Shown here piece after piece: positions 7,468 through 15,301 of a DNA stretch of 43,755 nt; position 1 is the stretch's first letter; each line of letters starts with the position of its first letter. Origin of the DNA: Oscillatoria salina IIICB1 (lineage in GTDB: Bacteria; Cyanobacteriota; Cyanobacteriia; Cyanobacteriales; SIO1D9). Location: contig NZ_JAAHBQ010000068.1 in the NCBI RefSeq assembly GCF_020144665.1, forward strand, positions 1 to 43,755, in the 5' to 3' direction. A program made the translations under genes and the position numbers. The notes beneath the pieces are model-generated. The model saw only the letters and a program-made list of their open reading frames with translations. It ran no database searches and was not told the DNA's origin.

Positions 7468-7834
7468 CTCGATCGCCTCTTTTTCAGCCGAAACACTATA
7501 ATTTCAATATCTCCTGTTTTGGGATTTAGTGACGCGATCGCTATCTCAGCCCAACTGTGAGTTAGATCGCTTTTTTTAGTGACGGCAGAAATAAGTTTCC
7601 AGCGAGCAAGTACCCCTCACAGCAGTGATTTAGATTACATGAGTTTTGACCAAAATAAGCTAACTAGAGCGCAGAGCATGAAAGAAATCGAGCAGAGATC
7701 GAACTCAAGCCAGCTCAAAGCGATCGCTACACCACCGAAGAAATAGCATAAAAACTAGCACCAAGAATCTCCTTTGCCTCAACTAGAAAATTAGATCGAC
7801 GATAATTAAAGAAAAAACTTACCAAGATTCAGAA
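7468..7834. other. Non-coding stretch with HIP1 sites
   Basis: 367 bases without a supported gene. It holds two GCGATCGC sites (around 7534 and 7721) and several GATCGC half-sites. No convincing promoter, tRNA or conserved ORF is seen. It must carry the promoters of the two divergent genes at 7467 (minus) and 7835 (plus). Confidence 0.5.
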
Positions 7835-8539
7835 ATGAAACGAAAAATTTTAGCTACTACTTTCTTTTTAGCTTCCGCATGTTTAACTGCCCCAGTTTCC
7901 GCCGCCAACCCAGAACATCTTACCAGATTATTTCAAGAGCGCGAATGTCGTGGCTGCGATCTCAGTGGCGCTAACTTAAGATTTTTTGACTTAAGTAATA
8001 CCGATCTTCGAGATGCGTTTCTCGAAAGTGCAGATTTGCGTGGTGCAAACTTGAGTGGAGCAAGATTAGTCGCCGCCAATTTAACCAATGCTAATCTAAC
8101 AGGAGTTAATTTTAGTAATGCCGACTTACAAGGTGCGATCCTCAGCAATAGCCTTTTATTTGGTGCCAATCTTGCAGGTGCAAACTTAGCAAATGTAAGA
8201 TTGACCAATGCCAATTTAATCGATACGAACCTGATTAGTGCTGAGTGGAATAATTATTACTGGCAAAATAATCAACTTAACGAAATAGGTAGTGAAAATT
8301 TGACGAGAGCAAATCTTAGCGGCTTAAACCTTGCCGGCGCAGATTTAAGTAGAATAGACCTAAGAGGCGCAGATTTAAGCAATAGTAACTTGAGAGATGC
8401 CAATTTTCAGCATAGCGATCTCCGGAATGCCGATCTCAGAAATGCTAATCTCACACAAGCAGATTTCGACGGTGCTGACATAGAAGGAGCATTGCTATGC
8501 GGTGCCATCAAACCAAACGGAAAAAGGATTGACTGTTAA
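7835..8539 (+). CDS. Exported pentapeptide-repeat protein
   Basis: 234 residues. A signal peptide (MKRKILATTFFLASACLTAP, cleavage near VSAA) precedes two runs of A(D/N)LXX pentapeptide repeats. The first covers about residues 38-130, from CDLSGANLRFFDLSNTDL onward. The second covers about 153-225 after a non-repeat break rich in N, W and Y. Pentapeptide repeats fold into a right-handed quadrilateral beta helix. Exported members are common in cyanobacteria (periplasm or thylakoid lumen), mostly with unknown partners. Four cysteines (in ECRGCD, ALLCG and IDC) could form disulfides near each end. The start ATG is the first possible one before the signal sequence. Confidence 0.88.
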   Translation: MKRKILATTFFLASACLTAPVSAANPEHLTRLFQERECRGCDLSGANLRFFDLSNTDLRDAFLESADLRGANLSGARLVAANLTNANLTGVNFSNADLQGAILSNSLLFGANLAGANLANVRLTNANLIDTNLISAEWNNYYWQNNQLNEIGSENLTRANLSGLNLAGADLSRIDLRGADLSNSNLRDANFQHSDLRNADLRNANLTQADFDGADIEGALLCGAIKPNGKRIDC

Positions 8540-8548
8540 AAAAACAAA

Positions 8549-8701
8549 TTCCCCTAACTACGCTAATCGCGTCTTTCAGGGGAAGTATTGTGAAAACTAC
8601 TACTTAGTTATTGATTTTGACCGATTCAGTAACTTTTTCCCTCTATCTAAAGTTTTACTTCCCGAAAAATTTGGGTTATTAGCCCCGTCCTTATAGGACG
8701 G
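8549..8701. repeat. Two palindromes, possible decayed IS605-type end or miniature element
   Basis: TTCCCCT at 8549-8555 pairs with AGGGGAA at 8578-8584. CCGTCC at 8685-8690 pairs with GGACGG at 8696-8701 around a TTATA loop, within AGCCCCGTCCTTATAGGACG. GC-rich subterminal hairpins of this look cap some cyanobacterial IS200/IS605 relatives. No transposase remnant lies between them, so identity as a miniature element is a guess; the first hairpin may simply end the pentapeptide-gene transcript. Confidence 0.35.
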
Positions 8702-8740
8702 CTTTATGGTTTACTAGGGTTAAAGCTGGGTTTAAAAGCA

Positions 8741-11056
8741 ATGAAAAGTAGTAGCGCGGCTGCTGTTTTAGGTTTGGCTTATATTTGTGGTTTGCTGTCT
8801 ACGACAGTTTTAGGTTATCCTGCTCGTGAGGCGGCTTGGTGGCAGTGGATTGGATTAAGTTTAGGTATTGCAATTTGCGGTGTTTTAGTTGCGAAATTTA
8901 TCCATCGCTTTTGGCGCACGGGACCGAGGAAAAAAGTTTGGCTGTTAGCTGGTTTAATTGCGGCTTTAGCAGTTGTTTATTTTTGGTTGCGGATACCTCA
9001 CCCAGTCAAAAATGATGTGAGTCGTTATGTAGAAAATGCCCCAGAAGAGGTTACTATTCAAGGTGAGATTTTAACTGAGCCGCGTTTAACGAGAAGCGAT
9101 CGCGCTTTTTTTTGGTTTGAGGCGACGCAACTAAATGAAAATGAGTCGGTATCGGGTAAGTTATACGTTACTCTTCCGCTCTTGCAAGCTACAGGTTTAT
9201 ATCCAGGTCAAAACCTAGCGGTTTCTGGTAGATTATATCAGCCTAACCCTGCTCCCAATCCAGGCGCGTTTGATTTCAGTGCTTATCTCGCTCGTGAAGG
9301 TGCTTTTGCGGGTTTGAGCGGTAGAGAAGTAATTTTGCCTGAAACCGAAGTAAAACCGCCTTGGGGCTGGTGGAAGCTACGACAGCGTATTATCCGCGCC
9401 CAAATACGCTGGTTAGGTAGTCCGAAAGGACAATTAGTTAGTTCGATGGTTTTGGGCAGGCGAGCGGTAGATTTACCTTACGATCTTCGCGATCGCTTTG
9501 TTAAGGCTGGGTTGGCTCATGTTTTAGCGGCTTCGGGTTTTCATGTTTCTTTGCTTTTGGGTGTGGTTTTGGGCTTAACAGCGCGATTTTCGGCGAAAAC
9601 TCAGTTTGTAGTGGGGGCGATAACTTTATTTATTTACGTTGGTTTAACTGGTTTGCAAGCTTCGGTAATGCGGGCGGCTTTAATGGGATTTGGGGCACTA
9701 TTTGCTTTAGTCGTAGGGAAGAAACGTAAACCTTTAGGTTTATTGCTGCTAGCGGCGATAGCGCTACTATTGTTTAATCCTCTCTGGATTCGGGATTTAG
9801 GATTTCAACTTAGCTTTTTAGCAACACTAGGATTAATTGTTACAGTACCAGTAGTGACAAAATGGTTGGATTGGCTACCTCCAGCGATCGCCGCTTTATT
9901 TACTGTCCCAATTGCGGCAAGTTTGTGGACTTTACCGCTCGTTATCTATGTTTTTCATGTTGTCGCACCTTATACAATTCCCGCGAATATCGCTGCGATG
10001 CCGTTAGTGGCGATCGTCAGTCTGGGTGGCTTTCTCAGCGCTTTCGTGGCGATCGTTTTTCCGATCGCAGGTAGCACCCTGGCTGAATTACTCAATTACC
10101 CGAGCGAGTGGCTAATCTCGATTGTCGAATATTTTACCAATTTGCCGAATAGTTCCTTCGCCGTGGGGAAAATTTCTCTTTTCAGTTTAATTGCTCTTTA
10201 CGGATTACTTGCTTTAGTCTGGTGGAATAAAAAATGGCAACGTCGCTGGTGGTTGGTAACTTTGATGGCTTTGTTACTGTTAATCGTGCCTTTTTGGTTT
10301 CGACAAGCAACTTTGTTTCAACTAACTTTGCTTGCCACCGAAAATGAGCCAGTGTTAGTAATTCAAGACCGACGTGCTGTCACTTTAATTAATAGTGGCG
10401 ATCTAGAAACAGCGCAGTATACAGTGTTACCTTTCCTCCGTCAGCAAGGAATTAATCAATTAGATTGGGCAGTAGCTTTAGATGTACAATCTCCAGAAGA
10501 AAGCGGTTGGCAGCTAATTTTGAGTGAATTGCCTGTAACTAATTTTCTCTATAATACAGTTGCAGGGCAAAAACCCTTACCAGAAGATAACCCGATCGCC
10601 ACAGCGATACCAGCGCAAACTTTAGAAACAGGTAGTAGCGTCTTACTCAAACGTAACTTAATCCGCTTAATTAGTAGCGAACCTCCAGTATTAGAGTTAC
10701 AACTAGGCAAGCAAACATGGTTATTGGTAGGCGAGAGTCAGTATACCAAACCAGAGCAACTAGCCGAACAACTTCAATCAGCGCGATCGCTAATGCAAAC
10801 CCTAGACAAACAAAATCTCGACTTGAAAGTGTTACTGTTCTCAGGTAACAACATCCGCTTAGACTGGTTAGAGACACTACAACCAAAAATCGCGATCGCC
10901 TCTACCAGAAATATCGCCCCCCATATCCTCCAAACCTTATCTGAAAACAAGATTAAATTCTACATGACAAGTCGCGATGGTGCTATCCAATGGACTCCTG
11001 GAGGTGGTTTCCAAACTACTCACTCAATAGTCGATCGCGACGCTTCTTTATTTTAA
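8741..11056 (+). CDS. comEC: ComEC/Rec2-type DNA uptake channel protein
   Basis: 771 residues. Three N-terminal hydrophobic segments lead into an extracytoplasmic OB-like region (DUF4131; EEVTIQGEILTEPRLTRSDR). The polytopic Competence domain follows (about 225-525, with SPKGQLVSSMVLGRRAVDLP and HVLAASGFHVSLLLGVVLGL, the family hallmark). ComEC carries single-stranded DNA across the inner membrane during natural transformation. A C-terminal region of about 240 residues sits where the metallo-beta-lactamase domain lies in many ComEC proteins. It keeps the fold outline (VLPFLRQQGINQLDWAVAL), but the HxHxDH position reads DVQSPEES, so it lacks the metal ligands. Natural competence genes are widespread in cyanobacteria. 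Confidence 0.92.
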   Translation: MKSSSAAAVLGLAYICGLLSTTVLGYPAREAAWWQWIGLSLGIAICGVLVAKFIHRFWRTGPRKKVWLLAGLIAALAVVYFWLRIPHPVKNDVSRYVENAPEEVTIQGEILTEPRLTRSDRAFFWFEATQLNENESVSGKLYVTLPLLQATGLYPGQNLAVSGRLYQPNPAPNPGAFDFSAYLAREGAFAGLSGREVILPETEVKPPWGWWKLRQRIIRAQIRWLGSPKGQLVSSMVLGRRAVDLPYDLRDRFVKAGLAHVLAASGFHVSLLLGVVLGLTARFSAKTQFVVGAITLFIYVGLTGLQASVMRAALMGFGALFALVVGKKRKPLGLLLLAAIALLLFNPLWIRDLGFQLSFLATLGLIVTVPVVTKWLDWLPPAIAALFTVPIAASLWTLPLVIYVFHVVAPYTIPANIAAMPLVAIVSLGGFLSAFVAIVFPIAGSTLAELLNYPSEWLISIVEYFTNLPNSSFAVGKISLFSLIALYGLLALVWWNKKWQRRWWLVTLMALLLLIVPFWFRQATLFQLTLLATENEPVLVIQDRRAVTLINSGDLETAQYTVLPFLRQQGINQLDWAVALDVQSPEESGWQLILSELPVTNFLYNTVAGQKPLPEDNPIATAIPAQTLETGSSVLLKRNLIRLISSEPPVLELQLGKQTWLLVGESQYTKPEQLAEQLQSARSLMQTLDKQNLDLKVLLFSGNNIRLDWLETLQPKIAIASTRNIAPHILQTLSENKIKFYMTSRDGAIQWTPGGGFQTTHSIVDRDASLF

Positions 11057-11125
11057 GGCGATCGCTCCTCTCTACTAGTCAATTACCCCAAAAATCAGTA
11101 AAATAGCAAAAGACCAACATCTCGT

Positions 11126-11212
11126 GGAGAGGTGGCAGAGTGGTTGAATGCGACGGTCTCGAAAACCGTTAAGGCGGCAACGTCTTCGAGGGTTCAAATC
11201 CCTCCCTCTCCG
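11126..11212 (+). tRNA. tRNA-Ser(CGA)
   Basis: An 87-nt class II tRNA. Acceptor GGAGAGG/CCTCTCC, D arm GCAGAGTGGTTGAATGC, anticodon stem ACGGT/ACCGT with loop CTCGAAA (anticodon CGA), long variable arm (TAAGGCGGCAACGTCTTC), T arm GAGGGTTCAAATCCCTC, discriminator G. CCA is not encoded. Confidence 0.97.
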
Positions 11213-11231
11213 TACCTAAGAAAAAATTAAC

Positions 11232-11552
11232 TTACTCAACGCGATCGTGTTGGTGATTTTGGTGATTTTGATGATTTTGGTGCAAATGCTCTGTAGAGTT
11301 AAATTGCCAGAGTCCCATTCCAGTAACGCAATAATTAGCCAATCCCATCGATACCACACCAACACTAGCTAATCCCATTGATACTGCACCAGTCGAAACT
11401 ATACCCATTGGGACTACACCAACGGAAACCACACCCATCGGGATAACCCCAACTGAAATTATCCCATGAGGAGCAATCCCAATAGCAATAATTCCATGAG
11501 CTGCAATTCCAAAAGAAACAAGCTTTTTTTTCCTATCGGCTGCCATAATCAT
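11232..11552 (-). CDS. Gly-periodic repeat protein with His-rich tail, function unknown
   Basis: 106 residues. Residues 13-80 are built of five-residue units with Gly at every fifth position: GIAAHGIIAIGIAPHGIISV and onward, alternating G-[VI]-[VI]-[SP]-[VM] steps, about 13 units. The strict period suggests a stacked beta-helix-like or membrane-associated structure. The C-terminus has an HLHQNHQNHQNHQHD cluster (7 His), a likely metal-binding tail. ATG at 11552, with a second in-frame ATG at 11546. The gene ends 19 bases beyond the tRNA-Ser. I know similar Gly-periodic short proteins from other cyanobacteria but no function. Confidence 0.7.
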   Translation of the reverse strand: MIMAADRKKKLVSFGIAAHGIIAIGIAPHGIISVGVIPMGVVSVGVVPMGIVSTGAVSMGLASVGVVSMGLANYCVTGMGLWQFNSTEHLHQNHQNHQNHQHDRVE

Positions 11553-11809
11553 CTGCGTGACTTTGCCAACCGAGATGATAAAGCAGTTTTCTCTACTTTG
11601 TCCAAAGACAAGCTGTCATACTGATGTTTTAAGCATCAACCTTTAGCTGTCAAGAAACAACAGTTCCCCAGCATCAAATTTGTCAACAATAATTTAAATT
11701 TCTTAAATAGTACAACTTAAATATCCTTAGCTTAGTGACACCATAACTGAAATTACAGATTATAATTGATCGTCGAAAGTAAAAAGTATTTCACCTCTTC
11801 CTCTTAGCA

Positions 11810-12694
11810 GTGAAAATTATTTCATATTTACAACAAATCCCCAAGCCGATAATTTTTGGCATTGGCATTATCCAATTGCTACTTATCGGGACAATTGATT
11901 ATCTAGTAATTAACCATATTAGTCTGGCGATTTTTTATTTATTGCCGATTATTTTTACTACCTGGTTTTGGCATGAAATTGCCGGTATGGTTATTTCCTT
12001 TTTAAGTGCAGTTGCTTGGTTGAATGCCTACTATGCTGAAGAAGTTTGTTTGACTTTAAATCCGTCAATTCCTTATTGGAATGCGGCAGTAAGATTTAGT
12101 TTCTTTATCATTATTACCCACTTATTGGCAGCCCAAAAACGTGCCTACGATCGTGAAAAAGATTTCGCTAGAAGCGATTCGTTAACTGGAGTTGCTAATA
12201 GAAGATTCTTTTTTGAAATGCTCGAAGATGAAATCAAACGCAATCATCGCTACAAAAGTCCCCTAACTCTTGCTTATTTGGATGTGGATGATTTTAAAAC
12301 AGTTAACGATCGCTATGGTCATAATAAGGGCGATCAGTTACTATGCTTGATCGGTACGGTTTTAACGAGGGAAACCCGTGACACAGATATAGTAGCTCGT
12401 ATGGGTGGAGATGAATTTGCGTTATTGTTAACAGAAACCGATTACGAATCAGCCGAAAAAGCTTTGGTAAGAATTGTATCTAAACTGATAGAAGCAGTAC
12501 AAATTCAGTCTTTCCCGGTAGGATTTAGTGTCGGTGCGGTGACGTTAGTAGAGTTTGTGCAATTAGCGAATACAGTTCACTTAGCACAATCGATTCTCAA
12601 ACAAGCAGATACGTTAATGTATGCTGTGAAAGAAACTGGCAAAAATAGGATCAAACACGAACTTTTTGGAGAAAATGAACTGGATGTAGTATAG
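11810..12694 (+). CDS. Membrane diguanylate cyclase (GGDEF)
   Basis: 294 residues from a GTG start. Four hydrophobic segments (about residues 12-110) are followed by a canonical GGDEF domain (about 122-285). It has DSLTGVANRRFF, LDVDDFKTVNDRYGHNKGDQ (metal and guanine contacts intact), MGGDEFA, and the inhibitory I-site RDTD five residues before GGDEF. The product should convert two GTP to c-di-GMP with product inhibition. The membrane part is a simple multi-helix module without a recognised sensor. It stands alone on the plus strand; the next gene is convergent. Confidence 0.93.
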   Translation: MKIISYLQQIPKPIIFGIGIIQLLLIGTIDYLVINHISLAIFYLLPIIFTTWFWHEIAGMVISFLSAVAWLNAYYAEEVCLTLNPSIPYWNAAVRFSFFIIITHLLAAQKRAYDREKDFARSDSLTGVANRRFFFEMLEDEIKRNHRYKSPLTLAYLDVDDFKTVNDRYGHNKGDQLLCLIGTVLTRETRDTDIVARMGGDEFALLLTETDYESAEKALVRIVSKLIEAVQIQSFPVGFSVGAVTLVEFVQLANTVHLAQSILKQADTLMYAVKETGKNRIKHELFGENELDVV

Positions 12695-12710
12695 ACAGAG
12701 CAAATCGCAC

Positions 12711-13157
12711 TTACTCGAATTTTTTAAAGATTTGCAAGACAATCACTGATATTCCGGTAGCAATTAAGCCAATCTGCCACAAACCACAACTAGCAAGGAT
12801 TCCGAAGCTAGCAGAAACCCAAAGGGCTGCGGCAGAAGTTAAACCGCGAACCCGAAATTCCCCTGTTTCTGGTTGAGATTGGCTGACAATTTCGCCAGCA
12901 CCTAAAAAACCGACTCCAGAGACTACTCCCTGAATTATTCGACTAAAAGCATCTACGCTTTCTTCAGCTATTCCTAACTGAATCGGTACAAGTACGAATA
13001 AAGCTGAACCAATACTAACTAAGATATGAGTTCTGAAACCCGCAGGTTTTTCTCTACTTTCTCGTTCCCAACCAATCACTGCTCCAAACAGCAGGGCAAA
13101 ACCTAATCTTAGAATGACGCTTAGTAAGCTTTGAGAAGTTAGTAAATCTTGTGACAC
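12711..13157 (-). CDS. MgtC/SapB family membrane protein
   Basis: 148 residues from a GTG start. Family motifs are clear: GAVIGWERESREKPAGFRTH near residue 24, QGVVSGVGFLGAGEIV in the centre, and VRGLTSAAALWVSASFGILA. Four to five transmembrane helices fit the MgtC fold. This is the short form, lacking the C-terminal ACT-like domain of virulence MgtC. Members affect Mg2+ homeostasis or F-type ATP synthase. Its 3' end faces the GGDEF gene (16 bases apart). Confidence 0.92.
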   Translation of the reverse strand: MSQDLLTSQSLLSVILRLGFALLFGAVIGWERESREKPAGFRTHILVSIGSALFVLVPIQLGIAEESVDAFSRIIQGVVSGVGFLGAGEIVSQSQPETGEFRVRGLTSAAALWVSASFGILASCGLWQIGLIATGISVIVLQIFKKFE

Positions 13158-13206
13158 TGAACAAATTTGCTGGAATTGCTTTACGCCAAATTGAATGAAA
13201 AATTAG

Positions 13207-13225
13207 GGTGGGCAAACTGCCCACC
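13207..13225. terminator. Hairpin GGTGGGCA/TGCCCACC, probable terminator
   Basis: A perfect 8-bp stem with an AAC loop lies 12 bases downstream of the minus-strand gene 13238-14251. On the minus strand it is followed by CTAATTTTTC, a modest T run. The same GTGGGC...GCCCAC motif is also a common dispersed repeat in cyanobacteria. Confidence 0.55.
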
Positions 13226-13237
13226 TCGAAAAAGATC

Positions 13238-14251
13238 CTACTCTTGGTTTGTTTCTATCGGAGAAAACATTCTAGTATCTGGGGAATATTCCCAGGCAAT
13301 GCCTTCTGGATCTTTGCTTTGGCTCCACTCTGCAAAATCTGCGTCGGTTTTACGCTTGCCGACGGTACTGGAATGAACTTCTAGCCGTTTGGCTAATTCG
13401 GCTTGAATTATACCTTGAGCAGCATTTTCTGACTTTTGTTCGCTCTCGGTTGAAGCTTTTTGTTCTTCCTCGCTGGCTACTTTTTCAGTGTCAACTGAGG
13501 TGCTGGGGGTATCGGTTTCCTTTTCCACAGGTGATTCAACTGAGGTGCTGGGGGTATCGGTTTCCTTTTCCACAGGTGATTTAACTGGGGTGCTAGCGGT
13601 ATCTGTTTCTATTTGTGAAGATACTTCGGTTTCCTTTTCTACAGATGATTTAACTGGGGTGCTAGCGGTATCTGTTTCTATTTGTGAAGATACTTCGGTT
13701 TCCTTTTCCACAGGTGATTCAACTGGGGTGCTAGCGGTATCTGTTGTTGCTTTTTGAGAAACTTCTTCTTCGTTGTCGAGTAGTTTGGCTACTTCTGTCG
13801 CAGATGTTCGTTTTCCTGCGGGTAGTTTTTCTGGCTCAAATTCTAACTCCGATGTGGGTTCGCTTTGGTCAAAAATACTGCCTAAAGCGCTAGCAGTAAG
13901 AAAATAATAGACAATACCTTTGCCTTCGTAGTTTTTTCGCTGCGCCCCATATTCTTCTGCTTTCTTTTCTAAGAAGCGTTTAGCACTGTTGGCAGTTAAG
14001 TTTGCTTTCAAGGATAAATCAAGTGGCGTTATACAACCCTGATTTTCGGTGATTAATTGACTAAACAAGGGGTTGACTTTTTGGCTCCACTGTCTCCATT
14101 GATGTTCTTGCCACATTTTAAAAGCAATGGCTAGCAATGCTAGTCCCAAGAGCAGGGGCCACGCTTTTAAAATTAAGACGATCGCCAATGCTATGGGGAG
14201 AATGAGAATAAGAATGCCAGCAGCATTACCTTCTATTCCTTTTCCGGTCAT
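13238..14251 (-). CDS. Membrane protein with Thr/Ser/Pro repeats between two possible winged-helix segments
   Basis: 337 residues. Two hydrophobic segments (about 11-28 and 30-46) precede a helical domain of about 75 residues (CITPLDLSLKANLTANSAKR ... KGIVYYFL) whose pattern resembles a winged helix. A low-complexity repeat region (about 165-275) of TDTASTPV-S-PVEKETEVSS units follows. The last 60 residues (IIQAELAKRLEVHSSTVGKR, then WSQSKDPEGIAWEY) resemble an HTH of the type that reads AELAKRL-x-xSxxTV. This would place putative nucleic-acid-binding segments in the cytoplasm of a membrane-tethered protein. I know of no named family. The repeat part is also repetitive in DNA and probably varies in length. 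Confidence 0.7.
   Translation of the reverse strand: MTGKGIEGNAAGILILILPIALAIVLILKAWPLLLGLALLAIAFKMWQEHQWRQWSQKVNPLFSQLITENQGCITPLDLSLKANLTANSAKRFLEKKAEEYGAQRKNYEGKGIVYYFLTASALGSIFDQSEPTSELEFEPEKLPAGKRTSATEVAKLLDNEEEVSQKATTDTASTPVESPVEKETEVSSQIETDTASTPVKSSVEKETEVSSQIETDTASTPVKSPVEKETDTPSTSVESPVEKETDTPSTSVDTEKVASEEEQKASTESEQKSENAAQGIIQAELAKRLEVHSSTVGKRKTDADFAEWSQSKDPEGIAWEYSPDTRMFSPIETNQE
13490..13745. repeat. In-frame tandem repeats (45-bp and about 69-bp variants) in the 13238-14251 gene
   Basis: Two nearly identical 45-bp units (13490-13534, 13535-13579) are followed by longer variants that include TATTTGTGAAGATACTTCGG. All are multiples of three, so expansion or contraction keeps the frame. 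They encode the ST/PVEKE segments. Confidence 0.85.
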
Positions 14252-14448
14252 ATTAGCGCGATAATTAGATTAATAGTTGCGAAATTTTTGGTCAATCTTT
14301 GCCTTTTTGTGATATTGACATCAGCTAGCAAAGTAAGGGGATTGAGATTTGGGTCTTAACTGTCCTATGTAGGATGCAGTTTCGACTAAAGATTTATTTA
14401 TCCCCCATTTCTAAATTCAGTCCTCTCAACAGTTTAAGGGTTAGTGAG

Positions 14449-15228
14449 TCAACTATGTAAGTCTAAACGTTTAAACATTGCTTCACGCGCTTGTAAGGCG
14501 AGAGAATCATCAAGTTTTGTTAAGAAAATCTCGGTTTGGTACTTTTGATGAAGGGCGGTTTGAATTAACCAGTCGGCGAGGAAGGGATTTTTGGGTAGAA
14601 GAGGACCGTGAGAATAGGTGGCGATCGCCCGCCGATAAAATGCGCCTTCGGTACCGTCTTCGCCGTTGTTACCGTAGCCTTTAATAACTTTTCCTAGGGG
14701 TTCTACTTGACCTAAATAGGTACGTCCGCCATGATTTTCAAAGCCAATAATTACTGGGTTTTTCCCCAAGTTGGCTTTTAAGTCCTCTGCTAGAGGTGAG
14801 GCGGTCAATTCAAAGACTACATTACCGATGCAGCGACGGGCATCTATACCAGGATGTTTGCTGACGAGATCGAGGATTCCTAAGCCTTCAATTCGCTGTC
14901 CTAAGGCTGGTTCGTAGTAGTGACCGAGGAGTTGGGGAGAACCGCAAGTAAATACGCCGGGAATTCCTTGTTCGAGGCGATCGCGTAGTTGGTCTGCTTT
15001 TGCACCGCGTAAGTCCCGCATGACGATTTCTTGTTGACGATCTTGCGCCCCACCACCGACGAAAATGTCAACATTGGTAAAGGTCGCGGGATCGCTTTCT
15101 CGGTCTAAACTGATGACTGATACGTCAATTCCGCGCCACTGACAGCGACGTTTTAAGCAGATGACGTTTCCGCGATCGCCGTAGGTACTCATTAAATTGG
15201 GATACAGCCAACCAATCTTTAATTCCAT
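14449..15228 (-). CDS. gatD: GatD-like glutamine amidotransferase, partner of MurT
   Basis: 259 residues, a CobB/CobQ-type class I glutamine amidotransferase. The nucleophile is Cys95 in VFTCGSPQLLGHYY and the catalytic His is His207 in ATYSHGPLLPKNP, the typical GatD/CobQ end. The N-terminus (IGWLYPNLMSTYGDRGNVIC) is diagnostic of GatD. In Staphylococcus and Streptococcus, GatD supplies ammonia to MurT to amidate the D-Glu of lipid II to D-isoglutamine. It lies 73 bases after murT on the same strand, so the pair forms an operon. Whether the cyanobacterial pair does the same reaction is unproven. Confidence 0.9.
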   Translation of the reverse strand: MELKIGWLYPNLMSTYGDRGNVICLKRRCQWRGIDVSVISLDRESDPATFTNVDIFVGGGAQDRQQEIVMRDLRGAKADQLRDRLEQGIPGVFTCGSPQLLGHYYEPALGQRIEGLGILDLVSKHPGIDARRCIGNVVFELTASPLAEDLKANLGKNPVIIGFENHGGRTYLGQVEPLGKVIKGYGNNGEDGTEGAFYRRAIATYSHGPLLPKNPFLADWLIQTALHQKYQTEIFLTKLDDSLALQAREAMFKRLDLHS

Positions 15229-15301
15229 CTTTATTTAAGACTAATTTTTCCAGAAAATATCTTTACTAATTACCTTGACAAATTACGCTTTTTAGGATCG
15301 A

